A stretch of 64,000 nucleotides of DNA from CAVSWT01 sp963777515 (lineage in GTDB: Bacteria > Bacteroidota > Ignavibacteria > Ignavibacteriales > Ignavibacteriaceae), in contig CAVZQU010000004.1 of NCBI GenBank assembly GCA_963777515.1, positions 1-64,000 of the forward strand. The letters run 5' to 3'. The notes under the pieces were generated by a model. That model saw nothing but the letters and a program-made list of their open reading frames with translations. It ran no database searches and had not been told where the DNA came from. Shown here piece after piece: positions 46,565 to 55,299 of this stretch. Both the position numbers and the translations under genes were made by a program. How positions within the stretch are numbered: the first letter of the stretch is position 1; every line of letters starts with the position of its first letter.

Positions 46565-47725
46565 CTATTTTCCTATTTTCTTTTTAATTTTTTCAAGTTT
46601 GTCTTTGTAGTAATTAATTAGAGGTGAGTTTTGTTCAACACTTTTATTATAAGCAATATTGTAGTTTTTATCAGCTTCAGCCAAATTATTATTTTCTTCT
46701 AAAGCTATTCCTAAATAACCGTAACCCGCAGGAGAATTCGGGAAAAATTTAACTTCATATCTAAAAACATCTATTGCATCATTCAGCCTTTGTGCATTTA
46801 GTACTTGAAAACCAAATTCAGTTAATAATCTTTGAGGAATGTTTAAATTATAACCGTAGTTTAAGCTTATCTTTTTAAAATAATTCTTTAAGGAATCTAA
46901 ATTACCATTTACAGACATTGTGGCTGGAATTTTATAATCGCCGTAAGTGTATTGAAGACCGTTGTACAAGGTAATCAATGCACTGTTTGAATAAGTTTCG
47001 TTATCTAATATGGTGTAATACCAGAGTAGATTTCCTGTCGCTTTTTTGTTAATTACATCCGTTAGCTTTCTAACCGAATCATACATGTAAGGCTCTGAAC
47101 CTGCCATAATAAGTAAATATTTTGAATACGCATACTTTACCGGCAGTTTTTGATCTGCTATAGTTGCAAGATAGTTAAATTCATCCTTGTCAAATGGGCT
47201 GGAAATAATATATGAATTAAACATTTCAGGGTAAGCTAATAAAATATACAGCGCAAATGTTCCTGAAATAGAATGCCCGAATAATATCTTAAACGGCTGT
47301 GTTCTATATTTTTTATCAATTAAAGGAATAACTTCTTCGTTAATGAAGGAAGAAAATGATTCTCTGTTATCGTTGCTATTTAAATTTAAATCTTTAAGCG
47401 GATTTGAAATTTCAATTCCAACTACAATATGCTTTGGTATCATTTCAGTTTGTGAAAGATAAGATTCGGTTCCAAATGAATGATTAAAATTTGCTTTGCT
47501 GTCAAGAACAAATAAAACGGGATAACGTTCGTTAGCTTCATCATAATCTTCAGGCAATGAGACTGTAATTTTTCTTTCTTCATTTAATACCTTTGATTTA
47601 ATCGATATGATTTTTGCAGCCACATAGTTTACTTCATTCGTTTGTGTAAAAACTGAGTTAACTAAAAAAAATAAAGTCAGCAGTATAGCCGTTATATTTT
47701 TAACAAAAGATATTTTCTTTTTCAT
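46565..47725 (-). CDS. Secreted esterase (esterase D/PF00756 type) with TPR tail
   Basis: 386 residues with a signal peptide. The putative-esterase domain (about 45-270) contains ERKITVSLPEDYDEANERYPVLFVLDS, FSSFINEEVIPLIDKKYRT and the nucleophile GHSISGTFAL. A C-terminal tetratricopeptide stretch (LNAQRLNDAIDVFRYEVKFFPNSPAGYGYLGIALEENNNLAEADKNYNIAY) follows. This fusion is common in Bacteroidota enzymes resembling siderophore/feruloyl esterases; the substrate is unknown. Confidence 0.85.
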   Translation of the reverse strand: MKKKISFVKNITAILLTLFFLVNSVFTQTNEVNYVAAKIISIKSKVLNEERKITVSLPEDYDEANERYPVLFVLDSKANFNHSFGTESYLSQTEMIPKHIVVGIEISNPLKDLNLNSNDNRESFSSFINEEVIPLIDKKYRTQPFKILFGHSISGTFALYILLAYPEMFNSYIISSPFDKDEFNYLATIADQKLPVKYAYSKYLLIMAGSEPYMYDSVRKLTDVINKKATGNLLWYYTILDNETYSNSALITLYNGLQYTYGDYKIPATMSVNGNLDSLKNYFKKISLNYGYNLNIPQRLLTEFGFQVLNAQRLNDAIDVFRYEVKFFPNSPAGYGYLGIALEENNNLAEADKNYNIAYNKSVEQNSPLINYYKDKLEKIKKKIGK

Positions 47726-48068
47726 TTTATATTCTAAAAAAATTGGAGGGCTAATATCTTCTTAAAAAGCAGTTCTCCACAATAGAACAAATGAGCTAAT
47801 TATTCTTTTTGATTATTTAAGATTCTACCTAATAAATGTGTTCTGGAATAAGCAAGGTTGACAATCGGCAAATATATTGATAGGTTTCTATGAATCAATG
47901 TAATTACATAACCAAACTTAACCTTAGCTGAAAGCAGTTATTGAATTGCTCAAAAGTGTTTCTTTCTGTTGTAGGTTTATTTAATAATTAATTTTTAAAG
48001 AACTAATAAAATTGTAATGAATGTAATTAAGCAATCTATAAGTAATAAATTAATAAAGGATAATTATT
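47726..48068. other. Divergent intergenic region
   Basis: About 340 AT-rich bases between divergently read genes (esterase, minus; NmrA-like, plus). Promoters for both must lie here; I see no confident -33/-7 pair and no hairpin. Confidence 0.4.
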
Positions 48069-49019
48069 ATGGCTGATAAAAAAGTAATAGCAGTAGTAGG
48101 TGCCACAGGCGCACAAGGTGGAGGATTGGTTAATGCAATCTTAAATGATCCCAATGGTGGTTTTGTTCCAAGAGCAATTACAAGAAATGTAAACTCAGAT
48201 AAAGCAAAAGTATTATCTCAAAAAGGTGTTGAGGTTGTAGCAGCAGATCTTGATGATGTTGAAAGCTTAAAGAAAGCATTCAAAGGTGCTTATGGCGCTT
48301 TTTGTGTTACTAATTATTGGGAACATTATTCTCCTGAAAAAGAGGACCAGCAAGTAAAAAATATGGCCGAAGCTGCAAAAGTAAATGGGGTTTCTCATGT
48401 CATTTGGTCAACTCTTGAGGATACCCGCAACTGGGTTCCTTTAAGTGATGATAGAATGCCGACGTTAATGGAAAAATATAAAGTTCCTCACTTTGACGGC
48501 AAAGGAGAATCAGATAAATATTTTAAGGAAGCAGGGGTACCAACTACTTTTATGTTAGCATCTTTTTACTGGGAAAATTTTATTTATTTTGGAATGGGTC
48601 CCAAGAAGGGGCCGGACGGCAATTTTGCAATTACATTTCCAATGGGCGATAAAAAGCTTGCGGGTATCTCTGCAGTAGATATTGGAAAATGTGCTTACGG
48701 AATTTTTAAAGCCGGCGATAAGTTTATTGGGAAAACTCTAGGGATAGCCGGTGATCACCTATCCGGAAGTGAAATGGCTGAAAAGTTTTCTAAAGCATTT
48801 GGCAAAAATGTTCATTATAATTCTGTTCCGCCTGAAGTTTACCGCAGTTTTGGATTTCCCGGTGCGGAAGATTTAGGAAATATGTTTCAGTTCCATCGAG
48901 ATTTTCAAAAAGACCATCTTGAAATGCGCGATATCGAAAGGTCAAAATCAATCAATCCTGAATTGAAAAATTTTGATCAATGGCTGGCAGATAATAAAAA
49001 TAAAATTCCGCTTGAGTAG
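48069..49019 (+). CDS. NmrA-like NAD(P)-binding protein (HSCARG family)
   Basis: 316 residues. An N-terminal Rossmann motif, VVGATGAQGGGLVNAIL, followed by ITRNVNSDKAKVLSQKGVEVVAADLDD and YGAFCVTNYWEHYSPEKEDQQVKNMAEAAK, is typical of NmrA/HSCARG atypical short-chain dehydrogenases that sense NADPH/NADP and usually lack the Tyr-Lys catalytic pair. ~316 residues is usual. AAGGA precedes the ATG. A monocistronic unit facing a convergent flavoprotein gene. Confidence 0.88.
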   Translation: MADKKVIAVVGATGAQGGGLVNAILNDPNGGFVPRAITRNVNSDKAKVLSQKGVEVVAADLDDVESLKKAFKGAYGAFCVTNYWEHYSPEKEDQQVKNMAEAAKVNGVSHVIWSTLEDTRNWVPLSDDRMPTLMEKYKVPHFDGKGESDKYFKEAGVPTTFMLASFYWENFIYFGMGPKKGPDGNFAITFPMGDKKLAGISAVDIGKCAYGIFKAGDKFIGKTLGIAGDHLSGSEMAEKFSKAFGKNVHYNSVPPEVYRSFGFPGAEDLGNMFQFHRDFQKDHLEMRDIERSKSINPELKNFDQWLADNKNKIPLE

Positions 49020-49027
49020 TTTGATAC

Positions 49028-49190
49028 AAGAGGCAGTCTCAAAAGTAATTCTTACTGTCACACTGAGCCTGCCTATCGGCAGACAGGTTTATCGAAGCTT
49101 GCCTACCGGCAGGCAGGTGTGAATTTGCTTAAGAATGTTAGTCTTCGACAAGCTCAGACTGACAAACTCAGTCTTTTGAGACAGCCTCTT
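49028..49190. repeat. 163-base imperfect inverted repeat with nested palindromes
   Basis: Outer arms AAGAGGCAGTCTCAAAAG (49028-49045) and CTTTTGAGACAGCCTCTT (49173-49190). Inner copies of GTCACACTGAGC and the common CTTCGACAAGCTCAGACTGAC repeat follow. Two CCTGCC...GGCAGG palindromes (49068-49087, 49100-49117) lie between. It sits between convergent genes and could act as a bidirectional terminator. It resembles a MITE-like repeat element; no coding capacity. Confidence 0.7.
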
Positions 49191-49204
49191 ATTAAAATTA
49201 TCTT

Positions 49205-50422
49205 TTATTGCATTGAATCAGCGGCAATCCAGCTTGTAGTCCAGGCAGATTGAAAATTAAATCCTCCGGTTAAAGCATCTATATTCAATACTTCTCCGGC
49301 AAAATAAATATTGGGTAAAATTTTACTTTGCATGGTTTTAAAATCAACTTCTTTTAATGATACTCCGCCGCTTGTTACAAACTCCTCTTTAAAAGTGCTT
49401 TTACCGGTATACATTAAATTTTGCTTGCGTTAATTCTTTTGCAAGATGGTTCAAAGATTGATTTGAAATATCATTCCATTTTAAAGTTGATGAAACTCCA
49501 GCAGCAGCAGTAATTAATTTTCCCAAAGCCTTAAAGGAATATTAAATAAAGGATAAGAAGAAATAATTTTTTTAGATGACGATAGCTTAACATTTTTTAA
49601 TTCACTAACTAATTTGCTTAAGCTGAATTTCGGTATAAAATTAATTTCAATTTCAAAATTATAATTCAGTGAGAATAATTCTCTAGCTGCAAAAGCAGAT
49701 AATTTTAGAATAGCGGGACCGCTTAATCCCCAATGTGTAATTAATATTGGGTCGGATGATTTATAATTTGTATCGGTAATTTTTATTTCAACATTCTGAA
49801 CTGAGATACCCGGAATATCTTTAAGCCGTTCATCTTTAATATTAAAAGTGAATAAAGAAGGAACCGGTTTTATTATTTCATGCCCAAGCTGATTTAAGGT
49901 ATTCCAGATTTGTTCGCTGCTGCCTGAAGTAATTAATAATTTATCTGCTTCATATGCTGTATTATCAGAACAACTTACTTTCCAATTTTTAGCTGTTGAT
50001 TGATTTATCATTTCAACGTTTTTCTTTGTTAAGATTTTAATGTTATATTTTTTCGCTTCATTCATAAAACAGTCAATTATTGTTTGTGAACTATCTGTGA
50101 TTGGAAAAACCCTTCCGTCTTCTTCTGTCTTTAATTTTACTCCACTGTTTTCAAACCATTTTATTGTATTGGTAGTGGTGAATTTATTGAAAGGCCCGAT
50201 TAATTCTTTTTCTCCTCTCGGATAAAACTTTGAGAGTTCAATTGGATTGCTGATTGAATTAGTAACATTACATCTTCCCCCGCCGGAAATTTTAACCTTG
50301 CTCAAAAGCTTGTTTGATTTTTCAAGAATTATAACTTCATCTATCGGATTTTTCTCAGCATAATTTATCGCACCAAAAAATCCGGCCGCACCACCGCCGA
50401 TTACAATTAAAGTTTTTTTCAA
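49205..50422 (-). pseudogene. HI0933/BaiN-type FAD-dependent oxidoreductase, two frameshifts
   Basis: The N-terminal frame has KKTLIVIGGGAAGFFGAINYAEKN (FAD dinucleotide site) and KISGGGRCNVTNS, a hallmark of this family. Shifts near 49535 and 49425 are needed to continue through ALGKLITAAAGVSSTLKWNDISNQSLNHLAKEL and VTSGGVSLKEVDFKTMQSKILPNIYFAGEVLNIDALTGGFNFQSAW, the C-terminal FAD-contacting part. Combined ~405 residues, normal for the family. All motifs are intact; sequencing error is likely. Confidence 0.82.
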
Positions 50423-50799
50423 TATGATTTATAAGTCGTTAAAAATGAATAATTAAATATATAGAATATATTAATTCAATAAAGCATCTTAGTTGTGTGA
50501 AGTGCCTATCAAAAAAAATGGAATGAGCAGGCACAATTTTTTATATAAAGTATAATTTAAGAATATCTTTTTTTAGTGCTTGTCTCTTTTGGTTCTTTTC
50601 TGGAGTTTATCCCGAACTTGATTCGGGGCCTAAAAAAGAACAATGAATAAAATTAAATAGTGAATACATTGGCGTTGAAACCTGTTCGCAAATCACGTAG
50701 TTAAAAATTTTAAACCTTCGTGATAGAATTGTGACATCCTGCTTGCATTTTGCCATCCACAAATAAATTATGTACAACTAATTAAAAGGAGCAGGTGCT
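50423..50799. other. Intergenic region with a CCCGAA/TTCGGG hairpin
   Basis: About 380 bases between divergent genes. One palindrome (CCCGAA-CTTGA-TTCGGG, 50611-50627) of a kind common in intergenic DNA of these bacteria; otherwise nothing recognised. Promoters for the flavoprotein and the lactonase-like gene must lie here. Confidence 0.45.
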
Positions 50800-51969
50800 A
50801 TGAGTGCAAAAAATTTTTTATCATTTCTTTTTCTGATTGTGTTAGCTTCATTCTTTGGCTGTCAGAAGAATGACATGAGTTCAATCGACAGTCCGGTTAA
50901 TTCGGACCAGGTAGACGGATTAGCAAAAGACGGCGGGCCTGGAAGTAATTATTTTGCTGTTTATACTTTATCAAATGCAGCAGCAGGAAATGAAGTAATG
51001 GTTTATTCAAGGTCACATAACGGCAGATTAAGTCTTTCCGGTTCGTATTCAACCGGCGGAACCGGAACCGGTGCTGGATTAGGTTCACAAGGAGCAGTTA
51101 TTAATCGGGGAAGATTGATATTTGCAGTAAATGCAGGCAGCAATGATATTTCTGTTTTAGCTATTACTAAAAACGGATTAAGTGTAGTTGATAAAAAACC
51201 TTCCGGTGGAACAACACCTATCAGCCTAACTGTTCATGGGCATTTACTTTATGTTCTAAATGCTGGTGGGGCTGGTAATATTACGGGTTTCTGGGTTTCA
51301 AAAAATGGAACACTTACAGAAATTGCCGGTTCTACAAAACCTTTGAGCACTGGAGCTTCAGCCCCTGCACAAGTGGAATTTAATCCCTGGGGTAATGTTT
51401 TAGTTGTAACTGAAAAAGCTACAAATGTAATCAGCTCATATAGTGTCGGCGGTGATGGTGTTGCAAATGGCCCAACTGTAACTGCTTCTGCAGGTGATAC
51501 TCCATTCGGATTTGAATTTGATAGAAGAGGAAGATTAATTGTATCTGATGCTTATGGTGGAAATGCTGGCGCCGGAGCTATGTCTTCGTACAATGTAAGT
51601 GCAAGCGGTGTAGATTTAATTACAGGGCCTGTTGTTAATACACAAACAGCACCTTGCTGGGTGGTTATCACAAAAAACGGAAGATTTGCTTATACATCAA
51701 ATACAGGAACAGCTAATATTTCCGGATATAAAATCAAACATGACGGAAGCATAGTTCTATTTAATGACGGCGGAAATACAGGTTCAACCGGTGAAGGCTC
51801 AAAGCCTATTGATATGGCAGTAAGTAATGATTCACAATATTTATATTGCTTAAATGCGGGTAATCAAACTATAAGTGTGTTTAGAATTAATAACGGGCAT
51901 GGTGGCCTTTATCCAGTTCAAACTATTAGTGGTTTGACGGCTGGCAGTGCCGGATTAGCAGCTAATTAG
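50800..51969 (+). CDS. Lactonase-type seven-bladed beta-propeller lipoprotein
   Basis: 389 residues. Lipobox LASFFGC (Cys 21). The mature protein is made of repeats of the YVTN/6-phosphogluconolactonase type (LLYVLNAGGAGNITGFWVSKNGTL, VLVVTEKATNVISSYSVGGDG, RFAYTSNTGTANISGYKIKHDGSI, YLYCLNAGNQTISVFRINN). Members of PF10282 include 6-phosphogluconolactonase, but a lipoprotein outside the cytoplasm is unlikely to do that step; enzymatic activity is not certain. A terminator follows. Confidence 0.82.
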   Translation: MSAKNFLSFLFLIVLASFFGCQKNDMSSIDSPVNSDQVDGLAKDGGPGSNYFAVYTLSNAAAGNEVMVYSRSHNGRLSLSGSYSTGGTGTGAGLGSQGAVINRGRLIFAVNAGSNDISVLAITKNGLSVVDKKPSGGTTPISLTVHGHLLYVLNAGGAGNITGFWVSKNGTLTEIAGSTKPLSTGASAPAQVEFNPWGNVLVVTEKATNVISSYSVGGDGVANGPTVTASAGDTPFGFEFDRRGRLIVSDAYGGNAGAGAMSSYNVSASGVDLITGPVVNTQTAPCWVVITKNGRFAYTSNTGTANISGYKIKHDGSIVLFNDGGNTGSTGEGSKPIDMAVSNDSQYLYCLNAGNQTISVFRINNGHGGLYPVQTISGLTAGSAGLAAN

Positions 51970-51987
51970 TTTATTTTGTCATATAAA

Positions 51988-52018
51988 CAAACCCAATTTC
52001 TCAAAGAAATTGGGTTTG
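51988..52018 (+). terminator. Intrinsic terminator after the propeller lipoprotein
   Basis: A 13-bp stem CAAACCCAATTTC/GAAATTGGGTTTG with loop TCAAA, then TGTTTTC. It starts 19 bases after the stop. A near-copy (54134-54164) sits upstream of hisG, so the sequence is also a recurring genomic hairpin. Confidence 0.85.
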
Positions 52019-52204
52019 TGTTTTCAAGATTCGATTTCTTTATATAAAGTCTTCTATTAAACAAAATTTCTTATCATACCAATCATTAACCATAAAAACC
52101 GCTTAAAAAATAAAGATATAGTTTTAAGCTAATTATCTTTAATTTTCATTAAAATAATTTCCGCACTAATTCGTCTTACTCAATAGAAACAAAAATTTTT
52201 GTGA

Positions 52205-52759
52205 ATGACTGAAAACGCAAGACAGATAGAATTAACTTATAACAAGGAACGCGGCAAGCTTTTGGGCTTCATCAGGAAAAATGTGCCCACTCAAGAAGAT
52301 GCCGAGGATATTTTACAGGAAGTTATGTACCAATTGGTAAGCGGTTATGAAGATATACAATTTATTGAAAGAATTTCTGCCTGGCTGATTCGCATCGCAA
52401 AAAATAAAATTATTGATCTTTACAGGAAGAAAAAAACAGAACCTCTTCCAGATACAAAAATTGTTAACAACAAAGATGAAGAGGATGAGGTTTTAAACTT
52501 GAGTGATATTCTCCCGGACTTTAGTGAAATGCCGGATGAAATTTATTGGCAGAGTGTTATCAATGAAGAAATCGAAAAAGCACTTGATGAAATTCCCGAA
52601 GAACAAAAGGAAGTTTTTGTAATGAATGAATACGATGGGTTAAGCTTTAAAGAAATTTCTGAAATGAAAAATGTTCCTATAAATACTCTGCTCTCAAGAA
52701 AACGTTACGCGGTTTTGTTTTTAAGAAGTAAATTAAAAAATCTATACAAGGAGTTATAA
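52205..52759 (+). CDS. ECF-family RNA polymerase sigma factor
   Basis: 184 residues: region 2 (GFIRKNVPTQEDAEDILQEVMYQLV, then ISAWLIRIAKNKIIDLYRKKK) and region 4 (EKALDEIPEEQKEVFVMNEYDGLSFKEISEMKNVPINTLLSRKRYAVLFLRSKL), separated by an acidic linker. It heads a tight run of four genes (1-base gap to the next), so its own partner set is probably the downstream membrane protein, methyltransferase and metal-binding protein. Confidence 0.9.
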   Translation: MTENARQIELTYNKERGKLLGFIRKNVPTQEDAEDILQEVMYQLVSGYEDIQFIERISAWLIRIAKNKIIDLYRKKKTEPLPDTKIVNNKDEEDEVLNLSDILPDFSEMPDEIYWQSVINEEIEKALDEIPEEQKEVFVMNEYDGLSFKEISEMKNVPINTLLSRKRYAVLFLRSKLKNLYKEL

Positions 52760-52760
52760 A

Positions 52761-53072
52761 ATGTGCGGCTATTATAACAAACGAAGAATGTTTTTAAAAG
52801 GATTCATTTTCGTAATTGTCTTTTTAACGGTGATGAGCCTTGTGCTTATGCTGCTTTGGAATTGGCTTATGCCGGCAATTTTCGGATTAACAACTATAAA
52901 TTATTTCCAGGCGCTTGGAATATTGATTTTATCAAAAATTATTTTTACCGGCGTGGGAAAAAAACCTTCTCCATATTATTATAAAAAGCGCCATGATTAC
53001 TGGCATAAAAAATTTGAAGAAACTCATGCAAATGAAAATGAAGATGATTCAAAGGATGAAGGAATATGCTGA
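52761..53072 (+). CDS. Small membrane protein downstream of ECF sigma factor
   Basis: 103 residues with two transmembrane segments (about 12-35 and 45-62; LMLLWNWLMPAIFGLTTINYFQALGILILSKIIF) and a His/Glu-rich charged tail. The pattern recurs beside ECF sigma genes in Bacteroidota. It starts 1 base after the sigma stop and its end overlaps the methyltransferase start by 7 bases, so the operon is certain. Role unknown; a stress-sensing or anti-sigma role is only a guess. Confidence 0.75.
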   Translation: MCGYYNKRRMFLKGFIFVIVFLTVMSLVLMLLWNWLMPAIFGLTTINYFQALGILILSKIIFTGVGKKPSPYYYKKRHDYWHKKFEETHANENEDDSKDEGIC

Positions 53073-53662
53073 ATAGTTTTTATAGACAGTTTGGAAATCC
53101 AACGGGTTTTATGGGAAATGTAGTCGGTAAGATTTTAGCCGCAAATAATAAAGAACGAACCGGCTGGGTGCTTTCCTTTATGGATGTAAAACCGGATGAT
53201 AAAATTTTAGAAATAGGTTACGGCCCCGGATTAGCAATTGAGAAATTGGAAAAGAAAATTAAAAACGGATTGATAGTTGGAGTTGATGTATCAGAGGTAA
53301 TGCTGAAACAAGCATCAAGAAGAAATTTTGAAGGAATAAAACAAGGAAAAGTAAGGCTGCATCAAGGAACGATAGATAATTTAAATTATAAAAATAATTT
53401 TTTTGACCATGTATTTGGAATAAATGTAAGTCTCTTTTGGAAAGACCCGGTTTCCGAATTTAAGAAAATTAGGAACCTGCTAAAGCCCGGCGGCTCTTTG
53501 CTGATTGCACTTCAGCCGAGATATGCAAAATCAAATCTTGAAGTTAGAGAGATTGGCGACAGAGTTAAAAATGAAATTATAAGAGCAGGCTTTACAAACT
53601 TTCATATTGAATTTAAAGAGTTCGATCCGGTAGATGCATTTTGTATTTGGGCAAATCCTTAA
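53066..53662 (+). CDS. Class I SAM-dependent methyltransferase
   Basis: 198 residues. Motif I, KILEIGYGPGLAIEKLEKK, with LIVGVDVSEVMLKQASRRN (motif II acidic residue) and LKPGGSLLIAL (post-motif III): Methyltransf_11/UbiE-like. The substrate is not identifiable. It overlaps the upstream gene by 7 bases and is followed after 17 bases by the HMA-like gene. Confidence 0.85.
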   Translation: MLNSFYRQFGNPTGFMGNVVGKILAANNKERTGWVLSFMDVKPDDKILEIGYGPGLAIEKLEKKIKNGLIVGVDVSEVMLKQASRRNFEGIKQGKVRLHQGTIDNLNYKNNFFDHVFGINVSLFWKDPVSEFKKIRNLLKPGGSLLIALQPRYAKSNLEVREIGDRVKNEIIRAGFTNFHIEFKEFDPVDAFCIWANP

Positions 53663-53679
53663 ACTAATTAAAAGGTGAT

Positions 53680-53898
53680 TTGATGGATATATTAATATTT
53701 AAAACAAATATTTATTCTCCCTCTGAATTTAGTCCGTTAAAAAATTTACTTCGTGAAACTTATGATGTTCAAAACTGCACTGTTGATCTTGAAGATTCTG
53801 ATAAAGTTTTACGCGTTGTTGGTAATGGATTGAAGGTAAATGAGATTAAAGATAGAGTAAATAATTTTGGATTTTTATGCGAAGAACTGGATGATTAG
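53680..53898 (+). CDS. Small HMA-like protein
   Basis: 72 residues of ferredoxin-like beta-alpha-beta pattern (DILIFKTNIYSPSEFSPLKNLL, VQNCTVDLEDSDKVLRVVG, VNEIKDRVNNFGFLCEEL), like heavy-metal-associated domains but without the CxxC motif, so metal binding is doubtful. Last gene of the sigma-factor run. AAGGTGA lies upstream of the ATG. Confidence 0.65.
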   Translation: MMDILIFKTNIYSPSEFSPLKNLLRETYDVQNCTVDLEDSDKVLRVVGNGLKVNEIKDRVNNFGFLCEELDD

Positions 53899-53949
53899 AA
53901 ATCCATTCGTTAAATTTTGGTAAAATTATTGGTTCTTTGATTTTATTTG

Positions 53950-53980
53950 TTTGAATTATTCAATTCTTTAGTTAATTTTG
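53950..53980 (+). promoter_or_regulatory. Putative his promoter (Bacteroidota-type -33/-7)
   Basis: TTTG (53950-53953), 19 bases, then TAATTTTG (53973-53980) fits the TTTG-N19-TAnnTTTG consensus of Bacteroidota housekeeping promoters. Transcription would start around 53986-53988, only a few bases before the leader ATG at 53990. Confidence 0.45.
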
Positions 53981-53989
53981 CACCACGAT

Positions 53990-54076
53990 ATGAAAAGAGA
54001 AAATTTAAATACTAACACTCACACTCACCATCATTTACATCATCATCCAATAGATGTTAATGCCGGTGTGTGCTAA
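53990..54076 (+). CDS. hisL: Histidine-operon leader peptide (attenuator)
   Basis: 28 codons: MKRENLNTNT, then HTHHHLHHH, then PIDVNAGVC and stop. Seven of nine consecutive codons are His (54020-54046). It lies upstream of a complete his operon and just before an intrinsic terminator. Too small to be found by usual gene callers. A ribosome stalled on the His codons would leave 54062-54070 free, while a ribosome reaching the stop would cover it, the logic of classical transcription attenuation. The name hisL is given by analogy with the enterobacterial leader. Confidence 0.85.
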   Translation: MKRENLNTNTHTHHHLHHHPIDVNAGVC

Positions 54077-54124
54077 TTAAATAATTTGAATTTTTTCTAC
54101 ACCCCGGCTTTAGTCGGGGTTTTT
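54062..54124 (+). terminator. his attenuator: terminator with a competing antiterminator
   Basis: The terminator stem ACCCCGGC/GTCGGGGT (54101-54120) has a TTTA loop and is followed by TTTTT. The antiterminator is GCCGG-TGT (54062-54069), inside the end of the leader coding sequence, which pairs with ACA-CC-CCGGC (54099-54108) with a two-base bulge. It uses the left arm of the terminator, so the two folds exclude each other. Confidence 0.82.
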
Positions 54125-54133
54125 AGTTTTAAA

Positions 54134-54164
54134 CAAATCCAATTTCTTTGAGAAATTGGGTTTG
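54134..54164 (+). repeat. Hairpin similar to the terminator at 51988
   Basis: Stem CAAATCCAATTTCT/AGAAATTGGGTTTG, without a T-tract after it. It is a near-copy of the terminator hairpin at 51988-52018. It lies between the attenuator and hisG; the rest of the 300-base gap has a CTCTGTG-rich stretch (54181-54230) and no gene. Confidence 0.5.
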
Positions 54165-54421
54165 TGAAGATGTGCATTTTCTCTGTGAGGCTCTGTGTAT
54201 TCTTTGTAGTCTCTGTGGTAAGATTTTTATAATGTCACTCTTTCGGAGTTTTGTTTTTCGATTTTTTTATTGATTTTATAATAATGACAGTCCTTTAGAC
54301 TTGATTTGTTTTAAATAAATCCAGAATGGATGAAATTATTATAGAATGTTACGTTAACAAATAACGAGAACCCAGAATGGGTGACATTAAACATGTTATT
54401 GAAAAATAGTAAGGACAAATA

Positions 54422-55288
54422 ATGAACGGTAATTTAAAGCTCGCAATTCAAAGCAAAGGAAGATTAACTGAAAAATCATTAAACCTTTTGCGTAATTGTG
54501 GATTGGAAATTGAAAATTATTCTGAAAGGCTTGTAATTTCTGTAAGAAATTTTCCGCTTGATATTTTATTTTTACGTGATGATGACATTCCCGAATATGT
54601 AAGAGATGGAGTGGCTGATGTGGGAATAGTGGGTGAAAACATAATCTATGAAAAACAAACCAATCCTGTAACACTTGAAAAATTGGGATTTGGAAGATGC
54701 AGCCTATTAATTGCGTATCCTGAAAATAAAGAACTGAAAAACATTCAAGAAATAAATAATAAAACCATTGCTACTTCTCACCCATTAATCCTGAAAAAAT
54801 TCCTTAAAGAAAATAATTTAAATGCAAAAGTAATTGAATTGAGCGGCTCTGTTGAAATTGCTCCTTCACTCGGTGTTGCTGATTTGATTTGCGATATTGT
54901 TTCCACCGGCAACACACTAATGATGAATAAGCTGAAAAAATCTTTTAAAGTTTATGATTCGGAAGCTGTATTAATTTCCTCATCGGAAAAATTTGAAGAT
55001 GAAAATAAAAATCAAATTGTTAATGATTTATTAAAGAGAATTCGTTCGGTACAAAAAGCACAATCTTCAAAATATCTTATGATGAATGTTCCTAAAGATT
55101 CTCTTGATAAAATTACCGGACTAATTCCTTCATTAAAAAGTCCAACCATACTTCATTTAGCAGATGAAAAAATGTTAGCAGTTCATGCAGTTATTCCTTC
55201 TGAAAAATTTTGGAGTATTGTGGATGATTTAAAAGCTGCCGGTGCATCTGGAATTTTGTTACTGCCGATTGAAAATATGATTCTATAA
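54422..55288 (+). CDS. hisG: ATP phosphoribosyltransferase (long form)
   Basis: 288 residues: the long HisG with a C-terminal ACT-like regulatory domain (PKDSLDKITGLIPSLKSPTILHLADEKMLAVHAVIPSEKFWSIVDDLKAAGASGILLLPIENMI). It starts LKLAIQSKGRLTEKSLNLLRNCGLEIENY. VADVGIVGENIIYE and VEIAPSLGVADLICDIVSTGNTL (PRPP-binding) are clear. First committed step of histidine synthesis: ATP + PRPP to phosphoribosyl-ATP; expected to be feedback-inhibited by histidine through the C-terminal domain. AAGGA before the ATG. Confidence 0.97.
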   Translation: MNGNLKLAIQSKGRLTEKSLNLLRNCGLEIENYSERLVISVRNFPLDILFLRDDDIPEYVRDGVADVGIVGENIIYEKQTNPVTLEKLGFGRCSLLIAYPENKELKNIQEINNKTIATSHPLILKKFLKENNLNAKVIELSGSVEIAPSLGVADLICDIVSTGNTLMMNKLKKSFKVYDSEAVLISSSEKFEDENKNQIVNDLLKRIRSVQKAQSSKYLMMNVPKDSLDKITGLIPSLKSPTILHLADEKMLAVHAVIPSEKFWSIVDDLKAAGASGILLLPIENMIL

Positions 55289-55299
55289 ATGGTAAAGAA

